NCBI RefSeq assembly: GCF_002099425.1
Contig: NW_018344105.1
Span: forward strand, 7,504,501 to 7,568,500
Length of the DNA stretch: 64,000 nucleotides
Direction of reading: 5' to 3'
From: Phascolarctos cinereus
Lineage: Eukaryota; Chordata; Mammalia; Diprotodontia; Phascolarctidae
Shown piece after piece: positions 32,166 through 43,429 of this stretch. The position numbers and the translations under genes were made by a program. A model generated the notes under the pieces. It made no database searches. It was not told where the DNA came from and saw nothing but the letters and a program-made list of their open reading frames with translations. Position 1 is the first letter of the stretch, and the number at the start of each line of letters is the position of its first letter.

Positions 32166-33837
32166 CAGGGCAACTTTCTATGACTTACTGAGAAGTTGCA
32201 GTTGTGCAGAGGAAGAGAATAGAGAGGGAGTTTCCATGCTGGAAGCTACCCACACCAGTGGAATCGGGTCTGGGCCAACCAATGACAACCACAAAAAAAA
32301 AAACACCCTCAAGAAATGAGATTTAACTATTAAGTTTAGAGGAATACTGAAAACCAGAAAGAATTTTCTGGAGTGTTTCCATTTTAAATAATGAAAAATG
32401 TGTTGAAAGCTTTTTGTTTTGACTCTAAGCAATTGATCAAATCAACTGAGATTTGTTAGTGTTAGGTTCTACAAGTGCAAACTTTCTCAGTAACATGAAG
32501 CACTTTGAATAATTGCTCAGAAAGGAACACCTCCCTCGGTGTAAATGGGGTTCTGGAAGGTTTGCTTGGTTGGAGGGAGATAGATTTTTCCTGTTACTTT
32601 AGTAACAAGAGATTTATGCTTTAGAATTTCATTTGACCCAGTGATCTTTTTAAGCTGATTTCTTCTCAGATGTTGACCTTCATCTGAATCTTTAGAAACT
32701 GGTTGGGTATTAGCATTACTTCAAGTAATTTTTCCTCTTCTCATTGTACCTTCCCTGCCCCACCTTACTCCCCCCCCAAAAAAAAAAATTTTTTTCTGGT
32801 GCTTAGTGTCACTGTTGTTTGAAATTATCCTTAATTGAAATATGATTTCTCTTTACCAAATGGTGATGACTTGAAGAGGGCTATCTTTAGGCTTGGTTGT
32901 TTTCCAAATACCTGTCTACTAGGGAGGGGGAAAAAACAACCCAAAGCTGTCTTCGCTATGGTCAGTTCTTTCTTGAACTGGCTTACAGTGACACCTTGTG
33001 GCCATTTTGACACCTCTTCAACAAGGGAGGATTTTCAGAGTCTCAAAAATAAGAAGATAGGTTTTCTGCCTTAAAAGAAAAAAAGAAAAGGGTTTTCCCT
33101 TCAATGATTTCCCTGTCAAAAATCATTACTAATTTTGAAGTTCAAAGAAGCCAAAATATGCCTGGCATGTCTCCTGGCATGGAGCTAACTGGTGACTAGA
33201 TCATCTCCTTGAACACAAAGGCCAAGACACCTGTTTTTAAGGTAGAATACATTTCAGTATTTTTTTTGGTGAATAACAGTGCTGTTGTCTACCTGGCTAT
33301 GGGTAGATTAAACATATACTTGTGAGTGGGGTGGGAGGGGGTGACCCTTTGGGACAATAAGGCCGCAAGTCATATGGTGATTGGAAGGATAAGAGCCAAA
33401 GGCTGGATGTGTAACCCTTTTTGACTCTTGGAATCCTAAGCTAGTGGTGGTTTGCTGCCTGCCCTTTCTTTAACTTTGCAGTTTTGAAATCAAGGGCCTT
33501 TGGTTTCACCGAAACTTTTTCTAGCAATTATCCTGACCTGAGCGAGTTGTTTGCACCATTTTATTTAGGTGAGAGCAACCAAAAGTGTCTGGAGTTTGGG
33601 TTCAGCCATCTGATGCACCAGCGCGGTGGCGCCGTTAAGGTGATGGTGCAACTCAGAAGGCATTCTGTTTCTTTAACCTTTTTGATTACAGTCTCTTGTC
33701 ATTTCTGTAGGCACCAAATCACGTGTCTAAAATCTGTTCCCAAATACAGTTGCAGTGAGGATTTGTTTTTTTGTTCTGAAAACAACTTTCAGAAAGCACA
33801 CCCATAGGTTGCATTATAGCCACCTGGGTTGAGAGAG

Positions 33838-33965
33838 AGAAATGTGTGTATGTGTGTGTGTATGTGTGTGTGTGTATACACACACACACATACACACACA
33901 TATATATACACATACACACATATATACATACATATATATATATATAAATATATACATATATATTT
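33838..33965. repeat. Compound TG/CA/TA microsatellite
   Basis: (TG)n with TATG interruptions, then (CA)n, then TATA/CATA tracts. The frames through it give only low-complexity peptides. Confidence 0.95.
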
Positions 33966-34833
33966 GAATGAGATGCAGAGGTGGTTAACAATCCTATTAT
34001 GCCACACTGTGCCTTGGTATTTTCAAGGCTCCTCTAGCAGTCCCTGTCTTGTATACTTACTGCAGTACCTTGCAAGGTATGGCTGCATCAGTTCCCCAGC
34101 CTTCATTCTAAATAGTTAGTGCTCCTTTACTAACACCCTTATCCTGCTGTGCTTTGATGTGGGCACCTGCAGAGCCCTGAGATTTTATTTCCTATTAGCT
34201 CCTGTGTTCTGGTGCTGCTTTAGGGAGTAGGGTCAAATCATACTGTCAAGTAACTAGTCCAGTAGGTGTGCAGTTAATTGGCTTCTGTATCTGCCTGTTT
34301 AATCTTCTCCTGGGACGTGCTGCTATGGGTAGATGTTTACTTGGGTCTATGTCAAAAAACTGGGTGACAAACCTGGGAACTTTCTGAAGCCCATGAGAAC
34401 CTGGGGAGGGGATTGGGAGGGGGAAGAGCAACTAACACTGGCTTTGTGTAGAAATGTCTGTTGTGTGAAGACTAACCAGTACTTGTCATCCCACGGCTTC
34501 CTGATCTGCAGGAGAGGCTTTCCCTCCTTCCATTCCAGAAACAGAATGGAGCTCAGAATGCATTTACTTGGCTGCCTTGCTTTCTCTGGTTTCTCGTTTT
34601 TCTTTCATTTTGACCTGAACTCGACACTCCTCCAGCAGACCTGTGTTTAAATGAGATTGTATTGCATTTCCTTTTTTGTACAATGTTTTAAATCTGTTAA
34701 AAATGAACCTGTTTATTTCAAAGCAAAAACCCTGAAGGGTCATATTAAAGCAGTTTCTTCTTGATAGTTCTCTTTTGGGAGGAGTTTATTTCCTATGTAA
34801 ATGTCATACTGCAAATTTAAGTTATAGTCTATC

Positions 34834-34839
34834 AATAAA
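34834..34839 (+). terminator. RLIM: Distal poly(A) signal of RLIM
   Basis: AATAAA followed within 25 nt by a T/G-rich stretch. A further AATAAA lies at 35140-35145. This is the best candidate for the long transcript end. Confidence 0.5.
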
Positions 34840-35539
34840 ATGCATGAACTGATCGTCTGTGCTTGGGCTTTTAAACTTTTTTTTTTATTTTAAATGGGAA
34901 CGTTCCATTTCGGTTCAACAAATACTTGTTGAATGAATGAAAGAAAACATTGGATTGGATGTGATACCAGTTATATTTTGTAACTCCCAGTTCAGTTGAC
35001 TGGATTTTAAACAAGTGGAATTGCAGTATAACGTGGGCTTGAATTTTCTTTCTTCTCATTGGATGTTCAGTAGTACAGAAAGGTAGGAAGGTACTGGTTT
35101 GTGTGCCCATGTAACTAGCTTTCTTTGTGTATTGTATAAAATAAATAGCTTAACTTAACCAGTCAAATTTTCCTTTGATTTATCAGGGGTCTTGAAACAT
35201 TTCTGCAGATGTTATGAAACATCCATAGTCTTATCTTTTGCTGGTGGTGTCTTCTCACTATGGAACTGAATCCTGCGCTCTTTCAGATGTCACTTAGCCT
35301 TAGGATTCCTCTCCTGAATTCCGCACCCAGCCCTGCTCTGCCAAATGTGCCGGATTAACCTCTTTTAGCACTCCTCTCTGAGCATACTTGGCTGCTACTG
35401 GTTTTCAGAGAGTATCACAGTAGAGTAGGAGAGAACTGAATGGGGTCTTAGGGATCATCTGTTCCAGGGGTTCTTAACTTGGATTCTGTGAACTTCTCTT
35501 TTTAATATTTTGATGACCTTTTAATGTAATTGGTTTCCC

Positions 35540-35785
35540 AGCTTGATGGGGCAGTAGTTAAGAGTGCTAGACCTGGAATTGGGAAGAACTGAGTTCAAAT
35601 CCACCCTCAGACACTTACCAGTTGTGTGACCCTGGGCAAGTCATTTAACCTGTTTGCCTCAGTTTCTTCAGCTGTAAAATAGGCATCATAATATCCTACT
35701 TCACAGGGTTGTGAGGATCAAATGAGTGAATCTTTGGGAAAAGTGCCTATTAACATAGTAGGCACTTCATAAATTCTTATTCCTT
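35540..35785 (+). repeat. MIR/THER-type SINE
   Basis: Forward copy: 'gactgagttcaaatccaccc'-like segment (35588-35607), 'gttgtgtgaccctgggcaag', 'ctcagtttcttcagctgtaa', 'gggttgtgaggatcaaatga', 'tagtaggcacttcataaatt'. Near full length. Confidence 0.85.
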
Positions 35786-35859
35786 CCCCCTTGTAATCCT
35801 TTGTATTTTGTGCATTTAAAAAATATTCTGAAAAGGGGGTCATGACACAAAAAAGGTTA

Positions 35860-36005
35860 CAAATCTCTGATTAATTTTACAGAGGAGGAAACTTGAGGCC
35901 CTAAGACAGGAAGTGTCTATCCTAAGGTCACACAGCTGGTAAGTGGCAGAGCCAGTATTCAAACTCGGGTCCTCTGTCTTCAAACCAGTATGTCACAGCT
36001 GCCTT
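35860..36005 (-). repeat. MIR fragment, reverse
   Basis: 'attttacagaggaggaaact', 'ggtcacacagctggtaagtg', 'ttcaaactcgggtcctctgt', 'cacagctgcc'. Confidence 0.75.
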
Positions 36006-36150
36006 CCATTTTGAGGCTATGGTGGAGGCTTTCTTTTGTATTTGCCTTTAGCCAAGTAGGGAATTCTGATGGCCCTGGGGTGTGTGGGGTGGGGCTATAC
36101 ATTGTCTCTTCTTTGTGTGACTGGAAAGACCAAATAACCTACTCTAGAGT

Positions 36151-36183
36151 GAGTGTGTGTGTGTGTGTGTCTCTCTCTCTCTT
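36151..36183. repeat. (GT)n(CT)n microsatellite
   Basis: A GT run of about ten units passes directly into a CT run of about six units. Confidence 0.9.
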
Positions 36184-36689
36184 TAGCTGAAATTAGTCCA
36201 CCTAGCCACCTATGAAAACCCACCTAGTAAATTGGGATAGGAACTGTGGCTCAATGCAGCCAGTCCTACTTATATTTTAGTCTAGGAAGTCTCAATGGTC
36301 TGTTATTGGCATCTGTGCACTGACTTGCTAAGCAAATGACAGTTCAGTTGAGATAATGCAACTTTTTCCCTTTGAAGCCTTCAGGCTGGGCAAGTTTTTG
36401 ATCCTAGCTTACCAAAAGGAGGGCCCTCATCCTTTCAAGTGTTTATCCCTATATACTTGACTTCTAGAGGTAGTGATTCCTAAGAACACATGGCTCTTGG
36501 GCAGAGAAATTGGTGGCAAAGCTGAAGTATTACTCAAATAGCAAGAAGTAAAGGAAAGGGAAGTCTGAGAGCATCGAATTCCTGGTTGCCTTTGAATAGC
36601 TATTCTTATTGCCCAAGAGAAATGAAGGCAATAGCTTTGCTGGAAATAGTGTTGATCTGTGGACAGAGTACAACCCAATACATCCTAGA

Positions 36690-37260
36690 ACCATGAAAAG
36701 AACAGCAGTAGTAGGTCACACTTCTTAAGTGTCTTCCTTCCAAGAACTCAGGCAGGGGCTATTTGTCCTCATTTTATAACTGAGGGAACTTGGACTTGGG
36801 TTATTTGCTTTGCCAAAAGTCACACATCTAGTAAGAGACAGAGTCAAGTTTTCTATTCTTTCTGCTCCACCACATTCTGTTCTGTGCCCCTGTCTCTATT
36901 TATAATCTCAGTCAGAGGGAGGATGCCCAGATGGGTATTTTGAAGTATGTCTTTTCTGGGAGTCTGAATGAATGCTAGATTTCAGCTAGTTCAATTTAAC
37001 AGGTATCTCTTAAGGCCCTGTGCTAGGCGCTCAGGATATAGACATGGTAATAATAGTAACAGCCAACATTTATATAGCACATCAAAATTCGCAAAGTACG
37101 TCACATATCTTCTCATGTGAGCCTTGACCCTGGGAGGTAGGTGATTCTCTTATCCCCATTTTACAGATGGGGAAACCGAAGCCAATAGGATAGAGGTTAC
37201 AACTTAACCCAGTCCCAATTCCAACACTAGCCGCAACTCCACACAATGCCTTTATATTGC
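36690..37260 (-). repeat. Two reversed SINE/MIR copies
   Basis: About 36690-36890 ('gtcctcattttataactgag', 'agtcacacatctagtaagag') and 37040-37255 ('acatttatatagcacatcaa', 'ttttacagatggggaaaccg') are reversed therian SINEs. Confidence 0.65.
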
Positions 37261-37371
37261 TAGTCCTGGGGTACAGTATTAGCACCCTGCTTGTAGATTG
37301 ACTGTTGTCTGAGGCTTTTGCTGCTGCTGTGCTTCTGGGATTATATAAACTGCTATTATAAAATGATCTGT

Positions 37372-37373
<2 letters not shown>

Positions 37374-37442
<69 letters not shown>
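37374..37442. repeat. (CA)n microsatellite, about 34 units
   Basis: Pure CA run, the longest in the window and likely polymorphic. Reverse frames read only as a Cys-Val repeat. Confidence 0.97.
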
Positions 37443-37444
<2 letters not shown>

Positions 37445-37445
<1 letters not shown>

Positions 37446-37620
37446 CACATGAGGAGAGGCAGCCTGATGTCTTGAGCTCTGGATTTGGAATCGCAAATCC
37501 TGGGTTCGGGTCCTCCCTGGTCCATGTGTGACTTTGGAAAATCACCCTCTTTAGATCTCAGTTTTCTCATCTCTAAAATGAGGTGATCTTTAAGGTATGG
37601 AAATTGTCTGCAGAATCAAT
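37445..37620 (+). repeat. MIR-type SINE
   Basis: 'ggagaggcagcctgatgtct', 'aatcctgggttcgggtcctc', 'gtgtgactttggaaaatcac', 'ctcagttttctcatctctaa'. It directly follows the CA repeat. Confidence 0.7.
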
Positions 37621-39971
37621 TTCTGAGCCACATGAGAAAATTAGTCCAACAACTTCAGAGTTTTGTTCTTAACCAAAAACCCTGATTTATTGCTCATTTG
37701 CCACAATTGGTTCCAAATGGCCTTTTAGCTGTTTGCAAAAATGAAATTCGCCTTCAGAAGATAAACATTTGCCACCACAGAGGACATTTAAGTGTGCTTT
37801 GAGGGCAATTCCCAAAGAAGAGTTTCAAACGATTCCTTCTATTCCAAAAATGGGTAGAATATTTAAATAAATATTTAGCCTACCAAGGTGACTAGTTTTA
37901 AAAGATGGCCCTTGGATATATAAAAGGTTTTTTCCTTTTTAAAAATCTGTCTCTTTACATTATGGTCACATGATGTCTCAATGAATAGTAGGGGAATATT
38001 GAAACACAGTCTGCATAGGGTCCTTAGTTGGAAAGTAGAGAACTTCAGTCTTACTGTGGTTTGATAGGGGAGGTAGAGGTAGTGGTAATTAAATCAAGGT
38101 CAGAATTATGGCACCTGAGGCAGAAAGCAAATAGGAAGTTTGCTCCTGGGAGAAGAAGGGAGTATTTGGACCCGAATAGCTTCAAGTGAAAAAATCTGCA
38201 GTCTTATTTACAGTTTCCATCTTTTTTCCCACATACACAAAAGTGTCAGGCACGTTAAGGTACTAGAAAATGAGTTTTTCCCCTATAGGATGAATATAAA
38301 CAGCTTGTGCCCCATTGTGAAACAGTAATGACTATTTAGTTCTAAAGCCTTGTCTTTTCTAGTCTCACTTCTTCCATGCATGCCAGAGCAACTTGGGCCA
38401 TGCATCTGCCGGGCCAGGAGGGCGGGTTGAAAGGGAGGGAAACAATGAGAAGACCAACCCACAGATGTTTCTTTGAGAAGAGACATCCACCTCTTTGGGG
38501 TCGGTGTCCACATTGCCAGACTCATGCAGGGCAGATTTTTGCATAGGAACATTGAAGTGCTTTGTGTCATTTTGAAGGGAGGGTGACTCATAGCAGGCTA
38601 ATCCAGAGCCACCTTCTGACCACACTTAAGAATGTGTGCTGCCATTTTTCTAGCCACACCCCAGTCGGTAATTCAGGCCTTGCAAAATTGGCAAAAGCCA
38701 TTGACGTGGGAGTTAACTGACATCATGTGGTTATGCTAAGTGTTAGGTAAGTTTGTCAATAAATCTACCTTCTTTCAGTAGGCGGAAGAGGGAGATCCAG
38801 TGACAACCTTCAGTGCTTGGATTTATGCTGGAGTAAGTGCCTGATTTTTATTTATCTATTTATTGGCATCACGAGTTGTGTTTGGCTTCTGTTCAATTGG
38901 CAAATATTTATCAGGTGTCTGCATGTACTAGGTCCTGAGGATACAAAGACAGACAAAACCTTCCCTATTCGAAAGGACTTTACAATGAGTATGCAGCTTC
39001 TCCCTGCCCCAATATACTCCAGCACCAGGCAATTGTTAGAAACACCTTGCACGGGACAATTACGCCTCCTTGGTACTCTCACCATTGAGGCTTCTCTTTA
39101 TATATGTATTATAAATACTAATACGTTTAAAATAAGCCTTATCTGAGGTATGGCGGGGTATCATTTTGACCAGCTGAAGCTGGAGGCCACCTACTCAAAC
39201 ATCAGCATTAAGAAAAGCCAGTATTTCCTAACAGTGAACATCTCTGATGACACAGCTGAAAGCAAGCAAATGTAATCCTTCTATGTTTGTCAACATGGGA
39301 GCAAAGCAGTAACAGCGCCAAGGCTGAGGTTTTGGAAAAAAACAGGTTCTGATAGCCTGTCTTGGTTTTGTGAATACACCCATCTTAATACATGCCTTTC
39401 TCTATGGCCTTATAAGTCTGCAAAGCAACTTCTTAGTGGCATTTCGTAGATTGGGAAATTAAGCTCCCAAGACATGAGTGGAATTACTGCTCTTTTGGCA
39501 AGGACTCCAAAGCCAGAAGCTTCCATATGATGAGGCTATGGCCCAGTTGGCGAAGCATGGCTAGCCGGCCAGACGCCTGGCTCTTGTCCCCTCCAACTTT
39601 ACAGTTGCCATAGGAGGAATGGGATAGCAGGTATTTCCATAGAGTGGTATTGGCACAGCTGGAATTGAGTCTGGCTTGGTCAGACAGTGTGGGTATAGAC
39701 AGAGGTAGGAATCTCACAGAAACATCTGGAGGTTGATCCAATTTTTTTTTTTTTAGAATGGGTTGGCAATCTTTCAAATAGGGGTTACCAATGTGACATG
39801 CTTCTGGCATGGAAGTGAGGTGGGAATACTAACTAGGCTAACTTGGAATAAGACAGGATAGGGGTTGGGAGACCATATGCCATCTGTTGGAAACAGAAGG
39901 GAATGTAGAAGGGCAACATTGACTTGCATGTCACTGAAAAATCATACCGGATGTCCTATGTGTACCATAGG
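37621..39971. other. RLIM-SLC16A2 intergenic, mostly unannotated
   Basis: No recognised gene. It contains one 41-codon open frame (39150-39275), reported separately. The remaining frames look like chance. A (T)12 run lies near 39742-39754. Confidence 0.45.
39150..39275 (+). other. Short ORF, 41 codons, unknown
   Basis: ATG at 39150 to TAA at 39273-39275. The predicted peptide starts MAGYHFDQLKLEATYSNISI and has a balanced, protein-like composition without low complexity. I do not recognise a family. It could be a relic of a processed pseudogene or LINE ORF, or chance. No splice context is evident. Confidence 0.2.
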
Positions 39972-39973
39972 TT

Positions 39974-40243
39974 CCTGGGACAGGTAGGTGGTGCTACAAT
40001 GGATAGAGTGCTGGGCCTAGAGTCATGAAGACTCACCTTCTTGAGTTCAAATCTGGCCTCAGATACTTACTAGCTGTGTGACCCTGGGCAAGTCATTTGA
40101 CCCTGTTTGCCTCAGTTTCCTTGTTTGTAAAATGAGCTGGAGGAGGAAATGGCAAACCACTCCAGTTGCTTTGCCAAGAAAACCCCAAATGGGGTCACAG
40201 AGAGTCAGACACACCTGAAAAAAATGACTGAACAATCACCACC
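39974..40243 (+). repeat. Marsupial tRNA-like SINE with 10-bp target duplication
   Basis: Forward copy: 'gacaggtaggtggtgctaca', 'tgagttcaaatctggcctca', 'gctgtgtgaccctgggcaag', 'ccactccagttgctttgcca', ending in an A-rich stretch. The direct repeat ACCATAGGTT flanks it at 39964-39973 and 40244-40253. Confidence 0.9.
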
Positions 40244-40314
40244 ACCATAGGTTGCTGATCTCTGACTTGAGTTGGCAAGAATAATGCTCATGTTTAGAGA
40301 ATCCTAGAGAATCA

Positions 40315-41090
40315 GGGAAAAAATTACTTTAAACAACTTCAGCAAAGTTGCGGGATATAAAATAGACCCACACAAATCATTGGCATTTCTATATATTACT
40401 AACAAAGCCCAGCAGCAAGAGATAGAAAGAGAAATTCCATTTAAAATAACTGTGGACATTATTAAATATTTGGGAGTCTACCTGCCAAAACAAAACCAGG
40501 AACTCTATGAATGCAATTACAATTTTTCACACAAAGTCAGATCTAAATAATTGGAAAAACATCAGTTGCTCATGGGTAGGCTGAGCTAATATAATAAAAA
40601 TGACAATACTATCTAAATTAATTGGGGACACTAATGCACTGTTGGTGGAGTTGTAAACTGATCCAACCATTCTGGACAGCAATTTGGAACTATGCCCAAA
40701 GGGCTGTAAAATTGTGCATACCCTTTGACCCAGCAATAGCACTTCTAGGGCTATATCCCCAAGAGATCATAAAAATGGGAAAAGGACCCACATGTACAAA
40801 AATATTTATAGCAGCTCTTTCTGTGGTGGCCAAGAATTGGAAATTGAGGGGATGCCCATCCATTGGGGAATGGTATATGAATGTAATGGAATACTGTTGT
40901 GCTATGAGAAATGATGAGCAGACAGACTTCAGAAAAACCTTGAAAGACATATATGGACTGATGCTGAGTGAAGTGAGCCAAACCAAGAGAACATGGGACA
41001 CAGTAACAGCCACATTGTGGGATGACTGACTTTGATAGACTTGGCTCTTCTCAGCAATGCAAGGATCTAAGACAACTCCAAAACACTCAT
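40315..41090 (+). repeat. L1 ORF2 3' fragment, forward, internally deleted
   Basis: 40320-40620 reads as L1 reverse transcriptase/connector (SLAFLYITNKAQQQEIEREI, then IKYLGVYLPKQ). At about 40620 it jumps to the ORF2 C-terminus, 40622-41026: LMHCWWSCKLIQPFW, IPFDPAIALLGLYP, CTKIFIAALSVVAKNW. The human L1 equivalents are HHCWWECKLVQPLW and IPFDPAIPLLGIYP. A 3' UTR piece follows to about 41090. The 5' end is truncated. Confidence 0.9.
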
Positions 41091-41589
41091 GATGGAAATT
41101 GCCTGAACCCTAGAGCCCTTTTCTTGGATGGAGAGTGTGGTCATCAAAGCACCTCAAGGGTCTGATCTTGGGACTCCACCACCTTAATCAATAAGAGTAC
41201 TTAAATGCCAGCTGTGAAATTGAGGTCTTGCAGTATCCCAACTGGTGTTATTGCAGGCGAATCCCTGACTACTGAGTTAGCTTCCAGGTCACTTGCAGCT
41301 TTATTTAGCAGTCAGTCAACAGTCTTAGCTACTGATGAAGAGCGCAGCTCTGCTCCTGAAAATGCTGTCCCTTGGGGCCTGGGAAATTTGTGACCCCCTG
41401 CCCATCCCTGGGCTAAAGCCAGCTGGAAAGAATAATGGAAGCTGTGAGGGAGTACTCCTTCCACTTGACTAGCCCTCCCAGAGTTACTCTTCCAGTGTAA
41501 ATAAACCTTTGCTCTCAGCCCTTATTTCCTACCTAAATATCACTAGAGCTTGCTGAGGCTAGCACTAGAAACCTGAGAGAATCTAGATC

Positions 41590-41755
41590 AGGGGGCAGCT
41601 AGGTCATGCAGTGGATAGAGCTTTGGCCTTGGAGTCAGGAGGACCTGAGTTCAAATTTGGCCTCAGACACTGAACACTTACTAGCTGTGTGACCCTGGGC
41701 AAGTCACTTAACCCCGATTGCCTCACCAAAAAAGCAAAAACCAAACAAACAAAAG
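41590..41755 (+). repeat. Marsupial tRNA-like SINE (short form)
   Basis: 'gggggcagctaggtcatgca', 'cctgagttcaaatttggcct', 'ctgtgtgaccctgggcaagt', then an A-rich tail 'aaaccaaacaaacaaaa'. Confidence 0.9.
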
Positions 41756-42169
41756 AATCCTTGTGAGTGGCCCAGATACCAGGAAAACCACAGGACTCTG
41801 GAGGACTGGGTTCTAGTCTTATCTTTGCCCCAAATTTGTTTTGTGACCTTGGATAGGCCCCTTTCTAATCCTGTTTCCTCACCTTATGATGAAAGTCTTG
41901 ACCCATGTAGATGATCTTAAAAGTGTCTTAAAACTCTGGCATTTACCAGTTCTCTCTGCCTCGGTGTATCTTAAGCTTCCTTTCTTTTCTGCTGTGCTTC
42001 TGTAGTTCGTTCTAAAATGTGTGACCTTTTTTTTTTTTTTTTTTTTGCTACGAGCACCCGCAGAGGTAGGGGTAGAGAGCCATGCTCTAAAGCAGTGCCG
42101 AGTTAGGAGTGAGCAAGCTTCTCACTAGTTTCCTCTAGGTCGTGGAGCAGCTGCCTTTCATCTGAAAAT

Positions 42170-42184
42170 CCACTAGAGGGCACT
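42170..42184 (+). promoter_or_regulatory. Candidate CTCF-binding core
   Basis: CCACTAGAGGGCACT fits the CTCF core CCASYAGRKGGCRSY at all 15 positions. It lies between the convergent genes in sequence without a recognised transposon. Occupancy cannot be judged from sequence. Confidence 0.5.
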
Positions 42185-42369
42185 GTTGCCTCAAAAATAA
42201 ACAAAGGGCCCAGAAAATTACACACTGGATTATTTCACGGGATTATTCTATTGATTCTTAGACCCCTGACTTTCAGTGCGTTCTGTTGCTAATTCTAGGA
42301 TTAATTCTAGGACCAGGGGTATGACAACTTTTCAACTTTCCTAGTGTGCCCTCCAGTGAAGATGATGAC

Positions 42370-42765
42370 AGGAGATGTGAGTTCAAATTACAAATGAAAC
42401 GATTTTCTAGCTGTGTGACTTTATGCAAGTCTTTTCTGGGTCTATTTTCTCTGTCAAATGAGGTTTGATAAAATCTATAAGCTCTCTTTCAACTCTAAAT
42501 GTTAATTTTTGTGAATTTTCAGAGGTCATCAACTGCATAATAGCAACTCAGTTTTATAGAGGGTTTGTGATTTATTAAGCAGTTTACATACATTCTCATT
42601 TTTAACTCTCACCATAACCTGGTGTGGACAGCTCTTATTCCCATTTTATGGATGAAGAAACTGAATCTTAAATAGGGGAAGGTAATTGTCCAAGGTCACA
42701 GTTAAGTACCCAAACTGGTACTTGACTTTCAATCCCTAAAATCCCAGGATCAGTGGAGGAAACGT
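42370..42765. repeat. MIR pair
   Basis: 42370-42500 forward ('ttttctagctgtgtgacttt', 'caagtcttttctgggtc'); 42530-42765 reverse ('agcagtttacatacattctc', 'ttttatggatgaagaaactg', 'ccaaggtcacagttaagtac'). Confidence 0.65.
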
Positions 42766-43429
42766 TAGGTATCATTTAGTCCAGGGTTCTTAATCTGATG
42801 TCCATGGGATCTATGGATAGATTTCAGAGGGCCTGTGAGCTTGGATGGTAAAAAAATTAAAAAAATTCTTTTTGAAATTGAATCTTCATCATTTCAATAT
42901 GATTGGTTTTCTTTGTAACTCTGTATTTTATGCATTTAGAGACATTATCATGAGAAAGGGGACCATAGATTTCATGAGCCTGCCCTTCTGATCTAGTCTA
43001 ATCCCTTCATTTAAAATTTTACTAACTCTTTGGTTTTAGAAATAACTTTAATTTCCAAATATATCCCTTCTCTTTACCCTCTTCTTCTCTTTCCAGTAAG
43101 GCATCCCTTGTAGCAAAGAATAAAAACAATTTAAAAGGAGAAAAACCAGGCAATTCAGTAAAATTAACCAACACATGAACCGAGTTTGATATTATAAGTT
43201 TGACATCATGCCTAATAAGTAGCAGAATCCTGAATCCACAGGGGAGGGCTTTTCCTCCTGTCTTCTCTAGAGCCAAGCTTGGTCATAATCATACTGAATT
43301 TGAGTTGCTTTGGGGGTTTTGTTTGTTTGGTTTAGGTTTTTTGTGCTTTCCATGTATATTATTTTCTTGGTTCTGTTTACTTCACTCTGTATTTGGATGT
43401 ATAAGTCTTCTCATGCTTTTCTGAATTTT

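Larger units (their letters stand above)
29087..34860 (+). other. RLIM: RLIM 3' UTR (long form)
   Basis: No second gene intervenes. The stretch is nearly free of L1 and SINE copies, unlike the introns and the DNA after 35.4 kb, which suggests constraint. It ends at a good AATAAA (34834-34839) followed by the T/G-rich 'gatcgtctgtgcttgggctt'. Proximal AATAAA signals near 29.2 and 29.75 kb could give short forms. It includes a Pumilio consensus TGTAAATA at 29609-29616, a hairpin at 30309-30350 and a 34-nt palindrome at 31637-31670. The extent is inferred, not proven. Confidence 0.55.

Noticed and set aside
33719-34119. Several ORFs of Tyr/Ile/Cys/Val or Thr/His repeats
   Set aside because: Translations of the compound microsatellite at 33838-33965; no start context or homology.
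37279-37570. Reverse ORFs with long Cys-Val runs
   Set aside because: Translation of the (CA)n repeat.
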